A stretch of 39,771 bases of DNA from Saprospiraceae bacterium (GCA_016787415.1 JAEUUT010000163.1:1-39771), one strand, 5' to 3'. Shown: positions 24,104-33,390, numbered from the stretch's first letter. The notes: generated by a model not told the origin, from the sequence alone. Translations and numbers: made by a program.

Positions 24104-25387
24104 TCAGATGCTTACTTTTTCCATTCTCGGGCTTAGCAAGTGCATAACGCCCCATGCAATCAAATAAGTGAACCCACACAAGGTGAAAAGCAGGTTGTAA
24201 CCGGCCGAAATATTTCCAGCCGCTTTGTATTGATCCAGCATTTGTCCCACAAAAATGGGAAAAACGATCGCGCTTGTCGCACCGGCCATGCCACCGATTC
24301 CGATCACAGAACTCACGGCTTTTTTGGGAAACATATCCGATGCAATGGTGTACATATTGGTGCTCCAGGCCTGGTGTGCCGCCGCTGCCAGGCTGATCAG
24401 TGCCACTGCTGACCAGAGATTGGGCGCGTATTGGGTAAGCATGACAGGTAATACGCACAATGCAAACAAAAACATGGCTGTTTTGCGCGCCCTGAACACT
24501 GGCCAGCCCTTTCGGATGAAATAACCCGAAAGATAACCGCCGCCAATACTGCCAATGCTGGTGGCAGTGTAAACGGCTACCAGTTCGAGGCTTGGCTTTT
24601 TTAAATCGATCTGGAAAGCAGAGGCAAAATAGGAAGGTAGCCAGAACAGAAAGAACCACCAGATGGGATCGGTGAGCATTTTTCCAAAAAAAACAGTCCA
24701 GGTTTGTCGCAGGCGAAAGAGTTGCAACCAGCGCACAGGTTTTTCATCCGCATCCACGGCGTCATCGGTGTCGCTGTGGATGTAGGCAAATTCAGCCGCG
24801 CCAAGTCGGCTTTGTCGGGCCGGAATTTCATAGTATTTCCACCAGAAAATCAGCCAGATAAAGCCGATAGCGCCGGTAATAATAAAAGCCTCCTGCCACC
24901 CCCAGACGCCCAGTATCCAGGGCACGATTACCGGGGCCACCATGGCGCCAATGTTGGCGCCCGAATTGAAAATGCCGGTGGCCAATGCACGTTCTTTCTT
25001 GGGAAACCATTCGGCTACGGATTTTACGGCGGTGGGGAAATTCGCCGATTCACCCAGTCCCAGCGCAGCGCGCGCAATACCGAAGCCGAAGGTGCTGCGG
25101 GCCAGGGCATGTGCCATCGCAGCAATGCTCCAGGCTATGATGGACAAGGTGTAGCCCATTTTGGTGCCTATTTTATCCACTATCCGGCCAAAAAATAACA
25201 ATCCCAGCGCATAGGTGGTCGAAAAAGCCATTACAATACGCCCGTAATCGGTTTCCGTCCAGCCAAAGGATTGTTCCAGGGAAGGCTTTAGCAGCCCGAT
25301 CACCTGCCGGTCGATGTAATTGATGGTAGTAGCGAAAAACAGGAGTGCAACGACCGTCCAGCGATAGGTGCCTATTTTTTGATCCAT
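24104..25387 (-). CDS. MFS transporter of the hexuronate (ExuT-like) ACS family
   Basis: A 427-residue inner-membrane carrier with about 12 spans. The opening TTINYIDRQVIGLLKPSL and the segment GLGESANFPTAVKSVAEWF followed by FPKKERALATGIFNSGAN are characteristic of the anion:cation symporter family that imports hexuronates and related sugar acids by proton symport. It lies 15 nt downstream of the KDPG aldolase and is the third gene of the kdgK-eda-transporter operon, so the likely substrate is a uronate or ketodeoxygluconate; this is inference from context. Confidence 0.9.
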   Translation of the reverse strand: MDQKIGTYRWTVVALLFFATTINYIDRQVIGLLKPSLEQSFGWTETDYGRIVMAFSTTYALGLLFFGRIVDKIGTKMGYTLSIIAWSIAAMAHALARSTFGFGIARAALGLGESANFPTAVKSVAEWFPKKERALATGIFNSGANIGAMVAPVIVPWILGVWGWQEAFIITGAIGFIWLIFWWKYYEIPARQSRLGAAEFAYIHSDTDDAVDADEKPVRWLQLFRLRQTWTVFFGKMLTDPIWWFFLFWLPSYFASAFQIDLKKPSLELVAVYTATSIGSIGGGYLSGYFIRKGWPVFRARKTAMFLFALCVLPVMLTQYAPNLWSAVALISLAAAAHQAWSTNMYTIASDMFPKKAVSSVIGIGGMAGATSAIVFPIFVGQMLDQYKAAGNISAGYNLLFTLCGFTYLIAWGVMHLLSPRMEKVSI

Positions 25388-25402
25388 GAATATTGCAAAA
25401 AG

Positions 25403-26044
25403 TTAGGTGTGAACAAGTTCGTTTTTCAACGCTGCAATACGCTGCACGAGCGCCTCGAAATTGGATGAATAATCGCCTTTAAACAGTTGTGAACCAATGC
25501 CTACCGCCTGCGCGCCTGCATCCAGCCATGCTTTTACACTTTGCACATCCGGTTCTACGCCGCCCGTCACCATAAAAGGAATATCGGGCATGGGGCCTCG
25601 TAAAGCCCGGATATAATCCGGTGAAAGCAGGTTGCCGGGAAAGAGTTTGACAAGGCTGGCGCCGCTTTGCCAGGCATTCCAGATTTCCTGAGGTGTGAAT
25701 GCCCCTGGTATCCAGGATACGCCGTGACGACTGCATAATTCGCCCACTTCACTGCTACACACTGGTTGTACAACAAATTGTGCGCCTGCTTCTATAAAAA
25801 GTGCAGCCGTTTCAGCCGCGTAGATCGTGCCTATACCAAGAGACAATTCTGGACAATGCAAACGTGCAAACGCTGCCAAACTGGAAAAAACGTCCAGGGC
25901 ATCCTTCCCACGGTTGGTAAATTCAAAAAAACGCAGTCCACCGGCATAACAAGCCGATAGAATTTCCTGTGCATACGAGGCATCAGCATGATAAAATACC
26001 GGTACCACTGGCGCTAATTTCAATTTGTCCAGCATATTCATCAT
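25403..26044 (-). CDS. eda: KDPG/KHG aldolase
   Basis: A 213-residue class I aldolase that splits 2-keto-3-deoxy-6-phosphogluconate into pyruvate and glyceraldehyde 3-phosphate. The Schiff-base lysine is Lys133 in SLVKLFPGN, matching the numbering of the E. coli enzyme. The general base Glu41 (FFEFTNRG) and the phosphate/carboxylate loop TGGVEPD are present. The usual GAGT loop reads GIGT here. The start falls in a short ATGAATGATG repeat, so ATGs at 26044, 26041 and 26035 are all possible. It lies between kdgK (14 nt upstream) and the MFS carrier. Confidence 0.95.
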   Translation of the reverse strand: MMNMLDKLKLAPVVPVFYHADASYAQEILSACYAGGLRFFEFTNRGKDALDVFSSLAAFARLHCPELSLGIGTIYAAETAALFIEAGAQFVVQPVCSSEVGELCSRHGVSWIPGAFTPQEIWNAWQSGASLVKLFPGNLLSPDYIRALRGPMPDIPFMVTGGVEPDVQSVKAWLDAGAQAVGIGSQLFKGDYSSNFEALVQRIAALKNELVHT

Positions 26045-26058
26045 TCATCATTCATCAT

Positions 26059-27054
26059 TCACCTCAACAGTCTTCCTGCCACGTCTCCCTGCATCGCCTG
26101 TTCCACTTCTGCAACACTTGCCATGTTAAAGTCGCCCTCTATCATGTGTTTCAGTGCAGAAGCGGCTGTAGCAAATGCAAGCGTGCGCTGCAAGTTGTTG
26201 AAAGTCAGGCTTCCATAGATATAACCCGCCATAAAAGCATCGCCGCCGCCAATTCGGTCGACAATGGGCTGCAGGTCAAAAGTGGGGGATTCAATATATC
26301 CAGCAGCATCAAAACAAACACCCGTCAGGCGATTGTGAGAGGCGCTCAGGTTTTCGCGGCGGGTGGCTATGACACGCTTCAGGTTGGGAAACTGTTCCAT
26401 CATTCTGCGGGCCATATCCTGAAAATCGGTAGTCTGTATGCCAAAAATATCGGCTGCATCACCGATGGTACAAACAATCACGTCGCAGTATTCCACCAGG
26501 CCGGGCATAATGTCGCCCGCTTTTTTCCCATACTGCCACAGAACACGCCGATAGTTCACATCTGCACTGATGGTCAGGCCCAATTGCCTGGCAGTACGCA
26601 AGGCGTCGGCGCAGGCTTGCGCTGCCGATGCCGACACAGCAGGGGTGATACCCGTCCAGTGAAACCATTGGGCATCGCTCAGTATGTTTTTCCAGTCGAA
26701 TGTGTCGGGTTGCAAGTGTGCAAATGCCGATTCATAGCGGTCATACACGATGCGACTTGGCCGCAGCCCCTCGCCGGTTTCCATAAAATACAACCCGAGC
26801 CTGCCAGGGCCGTACTGGATATGTCGGGTGTCGATACCTGTTTTTTGAAAAAATGCTGCCGCTGCTCGCCCCAGGTCATTTTCCGGGAAAACGGTTACAT
26901 GCGCAGCAGGTATTCCTAAATAAGCCAAGGCTGCCGACACATTGGCTTCACCTCCACCGTATGTGATGCCAAGTTGGGTGGCTTGTGAAAACCTTTGCCT
27001 CCCAGGAGCGGTGAGGCGCATCATTATTTCACCAAAAGTGACTAATCCAGGCAT
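26059..27054 (-). CDS. kdgK: 2-keto-3-deoxygluconate kinase, PfkB family
   Basis: A 331-residue ribokinase-fold sugar kinase. The N-terminal LVTFGEIMMRLTAPG and YGGGEANVSAALAYLG form the substrate-binding face. The C-terminal DRIGGGDAFMAGYIYG holds the catalytic base Asp272 and the ATP anion hole; the family's usual DTxGAGD reads DRIGGGD. It phosphorylates KDG to KDPG, the substrate of the next gene's product. The operon order kdgK-eda-carrier is the lower half of uronate degradation. Only ATG 27054 is plausible. Confidence 0.92.
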   Translation of the reverse strand: MPGLVTFGEIMMRLTAPGRQRFSQATQLGITYGGGEANVSAALAYLGIPAAHVTVFPENDLGRAAAAFFQKTGIDTRHIQYGPGRLGLYFMETGEGLRPSRIVYDRYESAFAHLQPDTFDWKNILSDAQWFHWTGITPAVSASAAQACADALRTARQLGLTISADVNYRRVLWQYGKKAGDIMPGLVEYCDVIVCTIGDAADIFGIQTTDFQDMARRMMEQFPNLKRVIATRRENLSASHNRLTGVCFDAAGYIESPTFDLQPIVDRIGGGDAFMAGYIYGSLTFNNLQRTLAFATAASALKHMIEGDFNMASVAEVEQAMQGDVAGRLLR

Positions 27055-27088
27055 CCTTTTTTGTCATTATTTTCTGGACAATCTACAC

Positions 27089-27175
27089 ATTGTGTCCCAT
27101 GTGCAAACCTTTGCGTCCCTCATGGTAAAAATATTAACACCAAGAACACGAAGGCTGGCACAAGGGGCACAAAGC
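27089..27175. repeat. Diverged copy of the CTTTGTGTCC-type inverted repeat
   Basis: The arms, about 27089-27130 and 27131-27175, are imperfect reverse complements (roughly 70 percent by eye). Their content (TTGTGTCCC, TTTGCGTCCC, GAACACGAAGG, GGCACAAAG) matches the perfect inverted repeat at 2031-2092. It lies between the Haem_bd gene and kdgK. Confidence 0.7.
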
Positions 27176-27186
27176 GCAGCGTGAAA

Positions 27187-27684
27187 TTACCCTCTTCGTT
27201 TGAGTACTAGGCTGTCGGCAGGATACCGGGCTTTCAGCGTATCCATGATCGACTGTGCCCAATTGATAACGGATTGTTTCTGTGCATCGCTCAACACGGC
27301 ATCGCGGTGGATCAGTGTGTAAGACGACATTGGCATTTCATTTTCCTGAATAACTTCTATTACCTCTTCCATCTTGTGGTTCTGTAAAGCCACTTTCTTA
27401 TTGGTAAATTCCGAGAAATTGAGGTGGTGCTTGCCTTCTTCTACGTGATTGGCCAGCCAAGAGGCTACGGGTTGCACATTGGCATACCAGGGATACACCG
27501 TGTAGTTGCTGTGGCAGTCAAAACATGCCGTTTTCAGGATAGATTTGACATCTTCGGGCATCGCATAACGCGTTTGAATGCCGTGGGTTTCGTAGCCGGA
27601 AAGGTTGCGTTCCGGGTGAATAAACTGTAGAAGAATGAGTACAACTAACAGTGTTCCAAGAACGGGTTTTATAAATCTTCTCAT
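27187..27684 (-). CDS. Haem-binding (Haem_bd) domain protein
   Basis: A 165-residue protein with an N-terminal membrane or signal segment (FIKPVLGTLLVVLILLQFI) and a periplasmic domain carrying one c-type haem motif, ACFDCHSNYT (CxxCH), followed by YPWYANVQPVASWLANHV. This is the Haem_bd family pattern (about 150 residues, one covalent haem). The C-terminal Met-containing stretch NEMPMSSY could supply the distal ligand. It probably carries or senses electrons in the periplasm. It lies on the same strand as the GH3 gene and the six-haem cytochrome. Confidence 0.92.
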   Translation of the reverse strand: MRRFIKPVLGTLLVVLILLQFIHPERNLSGYETHGIQTRYAMPEDVKSILKTACFDCHSNYTVYPWYANVQPVASWLANHVEEGKHHLNFSEFTNKKVALQNHKMEEVIEVIQENEMPMSSYTLIHRDAVLSDAQKQSVINWAQSIMDTLKARYPADSLVLKRRG

Positions 27685-27737
27685 GGTGAGTGGTGAGTAG
27701 TGAGTGGTGAATAGTGAGTGGTGAGTAGTGAGTGGGG
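27685..27737. repeat. GTGAGTAGTGAGTGGT tandem repeat
   Basis: About 53 bp of alternating GTGAGTGGT, GTGAGTAGT and GTGAATAGT units between the Haem_bd start and the GH3 stop. It fills the whole spacer, so any separate promoter for the Haem_bd gene would have to lie in the GH3 gene. Confidence 0.85.
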
Positions 27738-27738
27738 A

Positions 27739-29631
27739 CTACTGATAGCGGAGACCGAAGCCGAATTTGTAAAGGGGTTTTTTTGAGTCGTAAGGAAGGT
27801 CTTCTTTTTGATTTCTGACGGCATCCATAGAGGATGGCAATTCGAAAGGCAAATTGCCTTCGGGGCGTGCTTTTCCAAAAATGACATCCAGCAATGCGGC
27901 ATCGCTGGCGCCGTAATTGGCCAATAGCGCTCGCGCATTTTTACTGATTTCAGGAATGACAGCGGGCCGGTCGAGGTAAATATCTACCACAGTGGGCACT
28001 TTCTTTAGCAATTGCAGGATTTCCTCTTTCTCGGGCGATTTGAAATCGAGGTCGCCGTGGTGGAACCCTTTGGCAAATGGATTTTCCGTTTTCACGGGCA
28101 CCCAGGGCGTGTTCAGGCGGATGATTGCAAAATCTGCCTGTTCCGGTTTGTCTACAACAGTGCCGTATTGGGCGGCTACCTTGGCGTCCACGTTTTTTAC
28201 ATATATTTTGGGCATCGATTTGCGGTAGGGCAAAAAACCGGATTTGTTTTTCAGGAGCGTCATCGAACGCCGTTGGGCGGCATCGCCTTTGGCCTGAAAT
28301 TCAGCATTTCCAACCAGTTTGGCCGCCGCCGCAACATCTACATAAGGATTGTCGAACAAGCCCAATACAAATTTCTGGCGCAGCAAGCGGCGGATGGACT
28401 GGTCGATGCGCGCTTCGCTGACTTTCCCGGATTTGACTAGACTGACAACCAATTCCGGGCGACTTTCTCCACCAAATTGGTCGCAACCTGCTTGAATGAT
28501 TTTTTTGACCCGGTCTTCTTCACTCAGGTTTTCTACGCCCCAGGCACGTGCAGGCCATACGACGGGGCCCATGTGAGCATCAGTGATGAGACCCCAGTCG
28601 GTACAAACCACGCCGTCGTATTTGTATTTTTCACGCAGCAGTTTAGTAATAATGTCCTTGTTATAGGAAAATCCAACATTCTCGCTGGTTTGGTCGGTAG
28701 GTACCCCGTAGTAGGGCATTATAGCGGCCGTATGTGCTTCAAAAGCCGCTTCGAAAGGAATCAGGTGGTAATTGAAGTTGTTGCCTGGATACACCTGACC
28801 TTTTTGAAATTCGAAGTGCGGATCGAGGCCTTCTTTTTGTGGCCCGCCGCCGGAGAAGTGTTTGGTCATGCAGGCTACACTTTGCGCACCCAGTTTTTCA
28901 CCCTGAAAACCTAGGACATAGGCTTTGATCATACGTGCCGACAAACGGGCGTCTTCGCCGAAAGTACCACTCACCCGGGCCCAACGGGGCTCGGTAGCCA
29001 GATCGGCCATGGGGTGGAGCGCTTCGCGGATACCCACTGCCACGTATTCCTGCCGCGCGATGTCGGCAAAGGTGCGGGTCAGTTGTTCATCGCCAATGGC
29101 TGCAAAACCCAGTTGTTCGGGCCATTGCGAAAACCCGTTGGCCTGCATAGCAAATATGTTGTTGCTAAAGTAGTGGCGAGGGTCGGAAGCAATGGTAACC
29201 GGAATGCCCAGCCGCGTTTCCTCGGCCAGTTTTTGCATGGCATTGTATCCTTCTGCCAGCGCTTTTACGGACGGTACCTGCCAGTAGTTGAAGTGGTTCA
29301 TTTGTTTACCCTGGATGTACTCCGGTGCGGTAGGCAGGCGTGCAGCCATACCTTGTGCATTGGGTTTGCGGTCGAGGGTGCCGTCGTCGTTGATGGTAAC
29401 GCCGTTGATAAACATCATGCCGGCTTTTTCCTCGATGTTCATTTGGGAAATCAGGTCGCTGATGCGCGCTTCCAAAGGCTGGGAAGCATCTTCGTACACA
29501 TCGAGCCGACCGTTTTTATTCAGATCCCGGTATGTTTTGCCAGTGGTCTGAACCGTTGCAGGTGGAATGCTGTACGCGCCAATACCTGCGATCGCAGCTG
29601 CGATCAACACAGGTAAAGAGATGAATTTCAT
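27739..29631 (-). CDS. Glycoside hydrolase family 3 beta-glucosidase
   Basis: A 630-residue secreted or periplasmic enzyme. It has a signal peptide (KFISLPVLIAAAIAGIGAYS), then YRDLNKNGRLDVYEDAS (a Ca-binding-like loop), and the GH3 barrel with ARQEYVAVGIREALHP, EPRWARVSGTFGED and KHFSGGGPQKEG. The nucleophile is Asp345 in VVCTDWGLITD. The alpha/beta sandwich domain follows, ending in LPYDSKKPLYKFGFGLRY, a usual GH3 terminus; the short length indicates no fibronectin-III tail. The Asp/Lys/His pattern fits exo-beta-glucosidase or xylosidase activity. The ATG at 29631 starts the signal peptide; 29670 adds a non-signal stretch. It is unlike the NagZ-type GH3 at 1-1257. Confidence 0.95.
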   Translation of the reverse strand: MKFISLPVLIAAAIAGIGAYSIPPATVQTTGKTYRDLNKNGRLDVYEDASQPLEARISDLISQMNIEEKAGMMFINGVTINDDGTLDRKPNAQGMAARLPTAPEYIQGKQMNHFNYWQVPSVKALAEGYNAMQKLAEETRLGIPVTIASDPRHYFSNNIFAMQANGFSQWPEQLGFAAIGDEQLTRTFADIARQEYVAVGIREALHPMADLATEPRWARVSGTFGEDARLSARMIKAYVLGFQGEKLGAQSVACMTKHFSGGGPQKEGLDPHFEFQKGQVYPGNNFNYHLIPFEAAFEAHTAAIMPYYGVPTDQTSENVGFSYNKDIITKLLREKYKYDGVVCTDWGLITDAHMGPVVWPARAWGVENLSEEDRVKKIIQAGCDQFGGESRPELVVSLVKSGKVSEARIDQSIRRLLRQKFVLGLFDNPYVDVAAAAKLVGNAEFQAKGDAAQRRSMTLLKNKSGFLPYRKSMPKIYVKNVDAKVAAQYGTVVDKPEQADFAIIRLNTPWVPVKTENPFAKGFHHGDLDFKSPEKEEILQLLKKVPTVVDIYLDRPAVIPEISKNARALLANYGASDAALLDVIFGKARPEGNLPFELPSSMDAVRNQKEDLPYDSKKPLYKFGFGLRYQ

Positions 29632-29794
29632 GGTAATGTGCTTTAACGATGAACAAATGCCGGTCGGCAAAAGTCATCATTATTTTTTCTAAAAAAGTGT
29701 ATTGGGAAAAAATTATAGTCTTTTCACGTTTGCATTTTGTGCCTTGGCAGACGTTCCCGAGGGAATACACATTTGCTTTGTAATTGGATGAAAC

Positions 29795-32700
29795 TTATTG
29801 TACTCCTGGCTTCTCTAATTTGCCCCAACGTCTCCCTGCCGCATCATACCTCGCTACTACCGATACCAGCGGCAGTTTCCAGTTTTCAATAGCAGTACCC
29901 TGCGTATTGAGTCTGCTGGTCAGGTAAAATAGCCGCTGTGTGGCGTCGCCAGTGGGTGCCGTTGCAAACCGCTGATAGAGGTAATAGGGCGGGATCGACT
30001 GGTAGTACATCGTCACTTGCACCGAAAGGCTGTTGGGATTGTAGGGCGCAGGTATGTCAATTTTGTACTGCAAATGATCTTTTCCCGGAAATGCAGGTCC
30101 CTGATCTCTGTAATCCGGGTCGTCAGACACTTTTGGGTTGGTGGCTTCCATAAATTCGTACATCACCTCACCCTGGCTTTTGAAAAACGTGGCATCCCGC
30201 CAGCCGGCGGGCAACAGGCGGTTGTCCTTGACGTCGTACACCCGATGAATAAAACTGGTAGTGAAATCGAAGTCGGCGTTTTGCGTAAGTTCTTCATAAA
30301 TCTGCACCTGATCTTGACGGGTAATGACTTGATAGTGAGGCTGGTAGGTGTTTTTGTCTGGCAGGAATTCCGTTTTTAAAGGGTTGCCGTCCGGGCCGAT
30401 TATTACGCCTGCCGCATTCGTTCGGCCAGAGGACCACACGACATTCCCTCGGGCATCCAGCACCAGCAATTCAAGGAAAGCGCGTCGGAAAGCCACGCCG
30501 CTGGGAAACCGGTGGCCGGTTTTATTTTGGATAGTAACATCGACATTCAGTTGGCTGGCAGCAGCAGAGGTAACCTGCACATCCAGATCAATTGTGGATT
30601 TTTGTGCCTGCCGTACCATGTTCTGTATGGCCAGTGCATTGCCATTTTTGGCAGAAGTCATGTAATCCTGTTTGGATACGCCGAGCACATCGGGAAACTG
30701 GTTAAACATTTCCAGCAGGAACACATTCAGGCCGACGTGTTCATGTCGCCGGTAGTTGTCGCGCGTGGCGACAGAGATATTTGAATCTGCCGTACGATGA
30801 TCCACTTCCGGGTAGCCGGGGTCTTGAATTGTGGCGATTTTGGTACTTAGTTGGGAGATGTTCATTTTTCCATCCAGGCTTTCAAATCCCCCGGGCATGT
30901 GGCAATCCTGACAACTTTGGAACCCGGATGCGGGTGTGTTGCGTGGGTCTGTAGCCGAGAAACGGCTGTTTTGCCATTCCAGAAAGGTTTCCTGTTCGAT
31001 GGTGTGGGCATACGGTTGCAAGGCTGGATTGGATTCGGCGGCGGTTAGTACCGGAAATTTATCTTTTTTCATGCCCACATTCGGCAGGTTGATCGTATGG
31101 CAAACCCCGCACATTTGTGCCTCCCGAATAAAAGCATTGTATTTGGGCGTTATACCCAGGGCTTCTTCCATCGGAAATGTTTTGACGTCGGTAAAAGGCC
31201 CGCCAATTTCCGTAGGCGGACTGGTAACCGGCCGTCCGGTGGTATTGTGAAACAGAAAATAAGCCAGTTCGCGTGGTGTACTGTTGTTGATCCAGTTTGG
31301 CTGCTGCGGGCGCCAGTTTTTCACCGACTCTTCGTCGGGTGCGATCATATGGTGGCAGGTCATGCAACTGATGCCTTCCCGGGCCAGTTCGCCGTATTTA
31401 TGATAGCGATAATTGTCAGGTTTGGGTGTTTTGGCGGAAAGCAATTCGGTGAGATACACATAATCCACTTTGAAAAGCGGGTCGAGTGTTTTGTCCGTTT
31501 TGGCGTCGATGGTCAGTTGACGCTGGCCCATTGAGCCGTGACAACTCAGGCAGGTATTGGTCACCTGCTCCTGGTTTTCTTTCAGGGTGCCTTTCAGCAG
31601 GCCACCCTTTTTAGCGTCCTGTTCTAGGTACACCATTTCACTTTCCAGTTGGGCATAAAAAATGGGGTCACGGCCAGCCAGTCCCATCGGCGACCAGCGC
31701 CATTCGCCGTATTCCGATACATTGTAACCATCGCCGTAATTGGGGCCTGTTTGCAAAAACATGGTGACATCGTAGGGATTTCCACCCAGGCCTCCGTGGC
31801 AACCCAGACAATTGTCGGAAGTAATGAACTGCTCTACTTTGGCGCCTGGAACCACGTGGTCGGCCCATTGCGACGGAAATCCCTTGATGTTGGCGACAGG
31901 TACCGGCGGATATGATTTTAAAAAATCGGGCGTCGGCGCAGGCAGTGGTTTGGTATCCTGAGGGTTGCCTTGCGGGTCGGCCGGCGGCAGGTGAAAACGG
32001 ATAAATTCCTCCCAGCGCGGGTCGTTTTGCTGTGTGTAGGGTCGGAGTGGCGCAGGGAGTTCAAAATTTTGTTTGACGAGCGAATCTCTCAGGCATTCCG
32101 GGTTTTGGGTGAGCAGACTCAGCGGATAATTTTCAAAATATGCCTGACTGCGCCAGGAGTTGTCGGAGCGGAACGTCAGCAGGTTTTCACCCGGGTAAAA
32201 ACCCTGAATGTTTCGTAAGGTACTGAATGTCAATTCTTTTTCTGCCGAGGCGTGGCAGCGAATACAGGTCAGGCCAAAACCGGAGCCTGGCGTGTTGGTA
32301 TCGTCGTCGAGTTGTGCTGCGATGGCTTCTTCAACACTTTGCAACTTTCCATTGACCATTGTGGGCGCACCCGGCCCGGCCCAGAACCAGCCGTCGTGCG
32401 ACTCGTCGCCGGTTTTTACCATGACAGTCCAGGCTGTGATTAGTTTGCTGAGCAGTTTTTCATACACAGCTTTGTCCTTGCATTCCGCTGCTTCATTTTG
32501 CCGGAGGAGTTGCTCCAGTTCGGTGTAAATATCTGCCGGTGGCATGTACATTTCCTTGACGATCATGGCGCCTTCCGGAACGGCGCCGGTGCGGGGCGCT
32601 TTGGGTGTTGCCAGCCCCGATTTTTTGCCTTCTTGCCAGTAATCAGGATCGCCGGTAAGCCAGTACATCATTTTGGGCGAATAATAAATACGCACAGCCG

Positions 32701-33064
32701 GGTGAACGCCGTAGTAGGTTTCTTCCACCCAGGGGCCGGTATCGCGTACTTTTTTGTCGACACACCAATCGAGGTCTACGTATTGCCTGCGCAGTATGAA
32801 ATTGTAGAGCACTTTCTCATAATCCTGCAAATACAGGGGATCGGGCACAGGTATTGCGTGTTCGCGCCCGTTTTTGCATTCCATATCCGCTTCGTCGGGT
32901 ACCGGAATAGAGAGGCCTGCATGCGCTTTTTCAAACGCATCAGGTTTTTCTTTTGCAGGTGGAATGACCAGGGAGAAAAAGGCCGGGATTTCTTTGGCAT
33001 TTGCTCCCAGCATAACGGCCAGCAAGATGGCTGTGCCAACGGAAAGTACACGTGTTTTCATCAT
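29795..33064 (-). CDS. Large six-haem c-type cytochrome
   Basis: A 1089-residue periplasmic or cell-surface protein. It has a signal peptide (residues 1-24, ending LGANAKE) and six CxxCH haem sites at Cys267 (CIRCH), Cys419 (CLGCH), Cys505 (CLSCH), Cys567 (CMTCHH), Cys652 (CGVCH) and Cys718 (CQDCH). The haems lie in the middle third. The first 260 residues have no haem, and the last 250 or so form a beta domain (VTIQNKTGHRFPSGVAFRRA) seen in other multihaem cytochromes. I do not recognise a catalytic family such as nitrite or tetrathionate reductase. It probably moves electrons. A near -7 box (TACATTTA) lies on the minus strand at 33091-33098. Confidence 0.93.
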   Translation of the reverse strand: MMKTRVLSVGTAILLAVMLGANAKEIPAFFSLVIPPAKEKPDAFEKAHAGLSIPVPDEADMECKNGREHAIPVPDPLYLQDYEKVLYNFILRRQYVDLDWCVDKKVRDTGPWVEETYYGVHPAVRIYYSPKMMYWLTGDPDYWQEGKKSGLATPKAPRTGAVPEGAMIVKEMYMPPADIYTELEQLLRQNEAAECKDKAVYEKLLSKLITAWTVMVKTGDESHDGWFWAGPGAPTMVNGKLQSVEEAIAAQLDDDTNTPGSGFGLTCIRCHASAEKELTFSTLRNIQGFYPGENLLTFRSDNSWRSQAYFENYPLSLLTQNPECLRDSLVKQNFELPAPLRPYTQQNDPRWEEFIRFHLPPADPQGNPQDTKPLPAPTPDFLKSYPPVPVANIKGFPSQWADHVVPGAKVEQFITSDNCLGCHGGLGGNPYDVTMFLQTGPNYGDGYNVSEYGEWRWSPMGLAGRDPIFYAQLESEMVYLEQDAKKGGLLKGTLKENQEQVTNTCLSCHGSMGQRQLTIDAKTDKTLDPLFKVDYVYLTELLSAKTPKPDNYRYHKYGELAREGISCMTCHHMIAPDEESVKNWRPQQPNWINNSTPRELAYFLFHNTTGRPVTSPPTEIGGPFTDVKTFPMEEALGITPKYNAFIREAQMCGVCHTINLPNVGMKKDKFPVLTAAESNPALQPYAHTIEQETFLEWQNSRFSATDPRNTPASGFQSCQDCHMPGGFESLDGKMNISQLSTKIATIQDPGYPEVDHRTADSNISVATRDNYRRHEHVGLNVFLLEMFNQFPDVLGVSKQDYMTSAKNGNALAIQNMVRQAQKSTIDLDVQVTSAAASQLNVDVTIQNKTGHRFPSGVAFRRAFLELLVLDARGNVVWSSGRTNAAGVIIGPDGNPLKTEFLPDKNTYQPHYQVITRQDQVQIYEELTQNADFDFTTSFIHRVYDVKDNRLLPAGWRDATFFKSQGEVMYEFMEATNPKVSDDPDYRDQGPAFPGKDHLQYKIDIPAPYNPNSLSVQVTMYYQSIPPYYLYQRFATAPTGDATQRLFYLTSRLNTQGTAIENWKLPLVSVVARYDAAGRRWGKLEKPGVQ

Positions 33065-33126
33065 GGTTTGGATCGTAATAATATTGGCACTAAATGTATT
33101 GATCCTTTTAGTATTTTAGGTGTTTG

Positions 33127-33304
33127 CCGTAGAATTTTTTCCCGCAGAACTTGCAAAATTTCCCGCAGAACTCGCAGAATTTCCCGCAGAACTCGCAGAA
33201 TGTAGCGTACACATTGTTTCAATCTACGTTCTGCGAGTTCTGCGGTTATATCTGCGAGTTCTGCGGGAAATTTTGCGAGTTCTGCGGGAAAATAACTCTA
33301 CGGG
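33127..33304. repeat. 178-bp inverted array of CGCAGAACT-type 21-nt units
   Basis: The left half (about 33127-33212) has three units of TTTCCCGCAGAACTCGCAGAA type, and the right half (about 33222-33304) has the same units reversed. The outer ends CCGTAGA and TCTACGG also pair. Arms of about 83 bp with a loop of about 10 bp make a long hairpin. It sits between the cytochrome start and the lipoprotein terminator. Confidence 0.92.
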
Positions 33305-33312
33305 AAATTCCG

Positions 33313-33358
33313 TAAAAAACAACATCCCAAATCCTGGCATGGGCCAGAATTCGGGATG
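33313..33358 (-). terminator. Intrinsic terminator of the lipoprotein gene
   Basis: On the minus strand CATCCCGAATTCTGG pairs with CCAGGATTTGGGATG (33323-33358), and the hairpin is followed by TTGTTTTTTAC. It lies 33 nt past the stop of the lipoprotein gene. Confidence 0.8.
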
Positions 33359-33390
33359 TGTAAAGTTCATCGCAGGTTTACTGCGCTCTC

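Noticed and set aside
23964..24659. 231-codon minus-strand open frame
   Set aside because: An out-of-frame reading of the MFS gene and the following spacer; composition is not protein-like.
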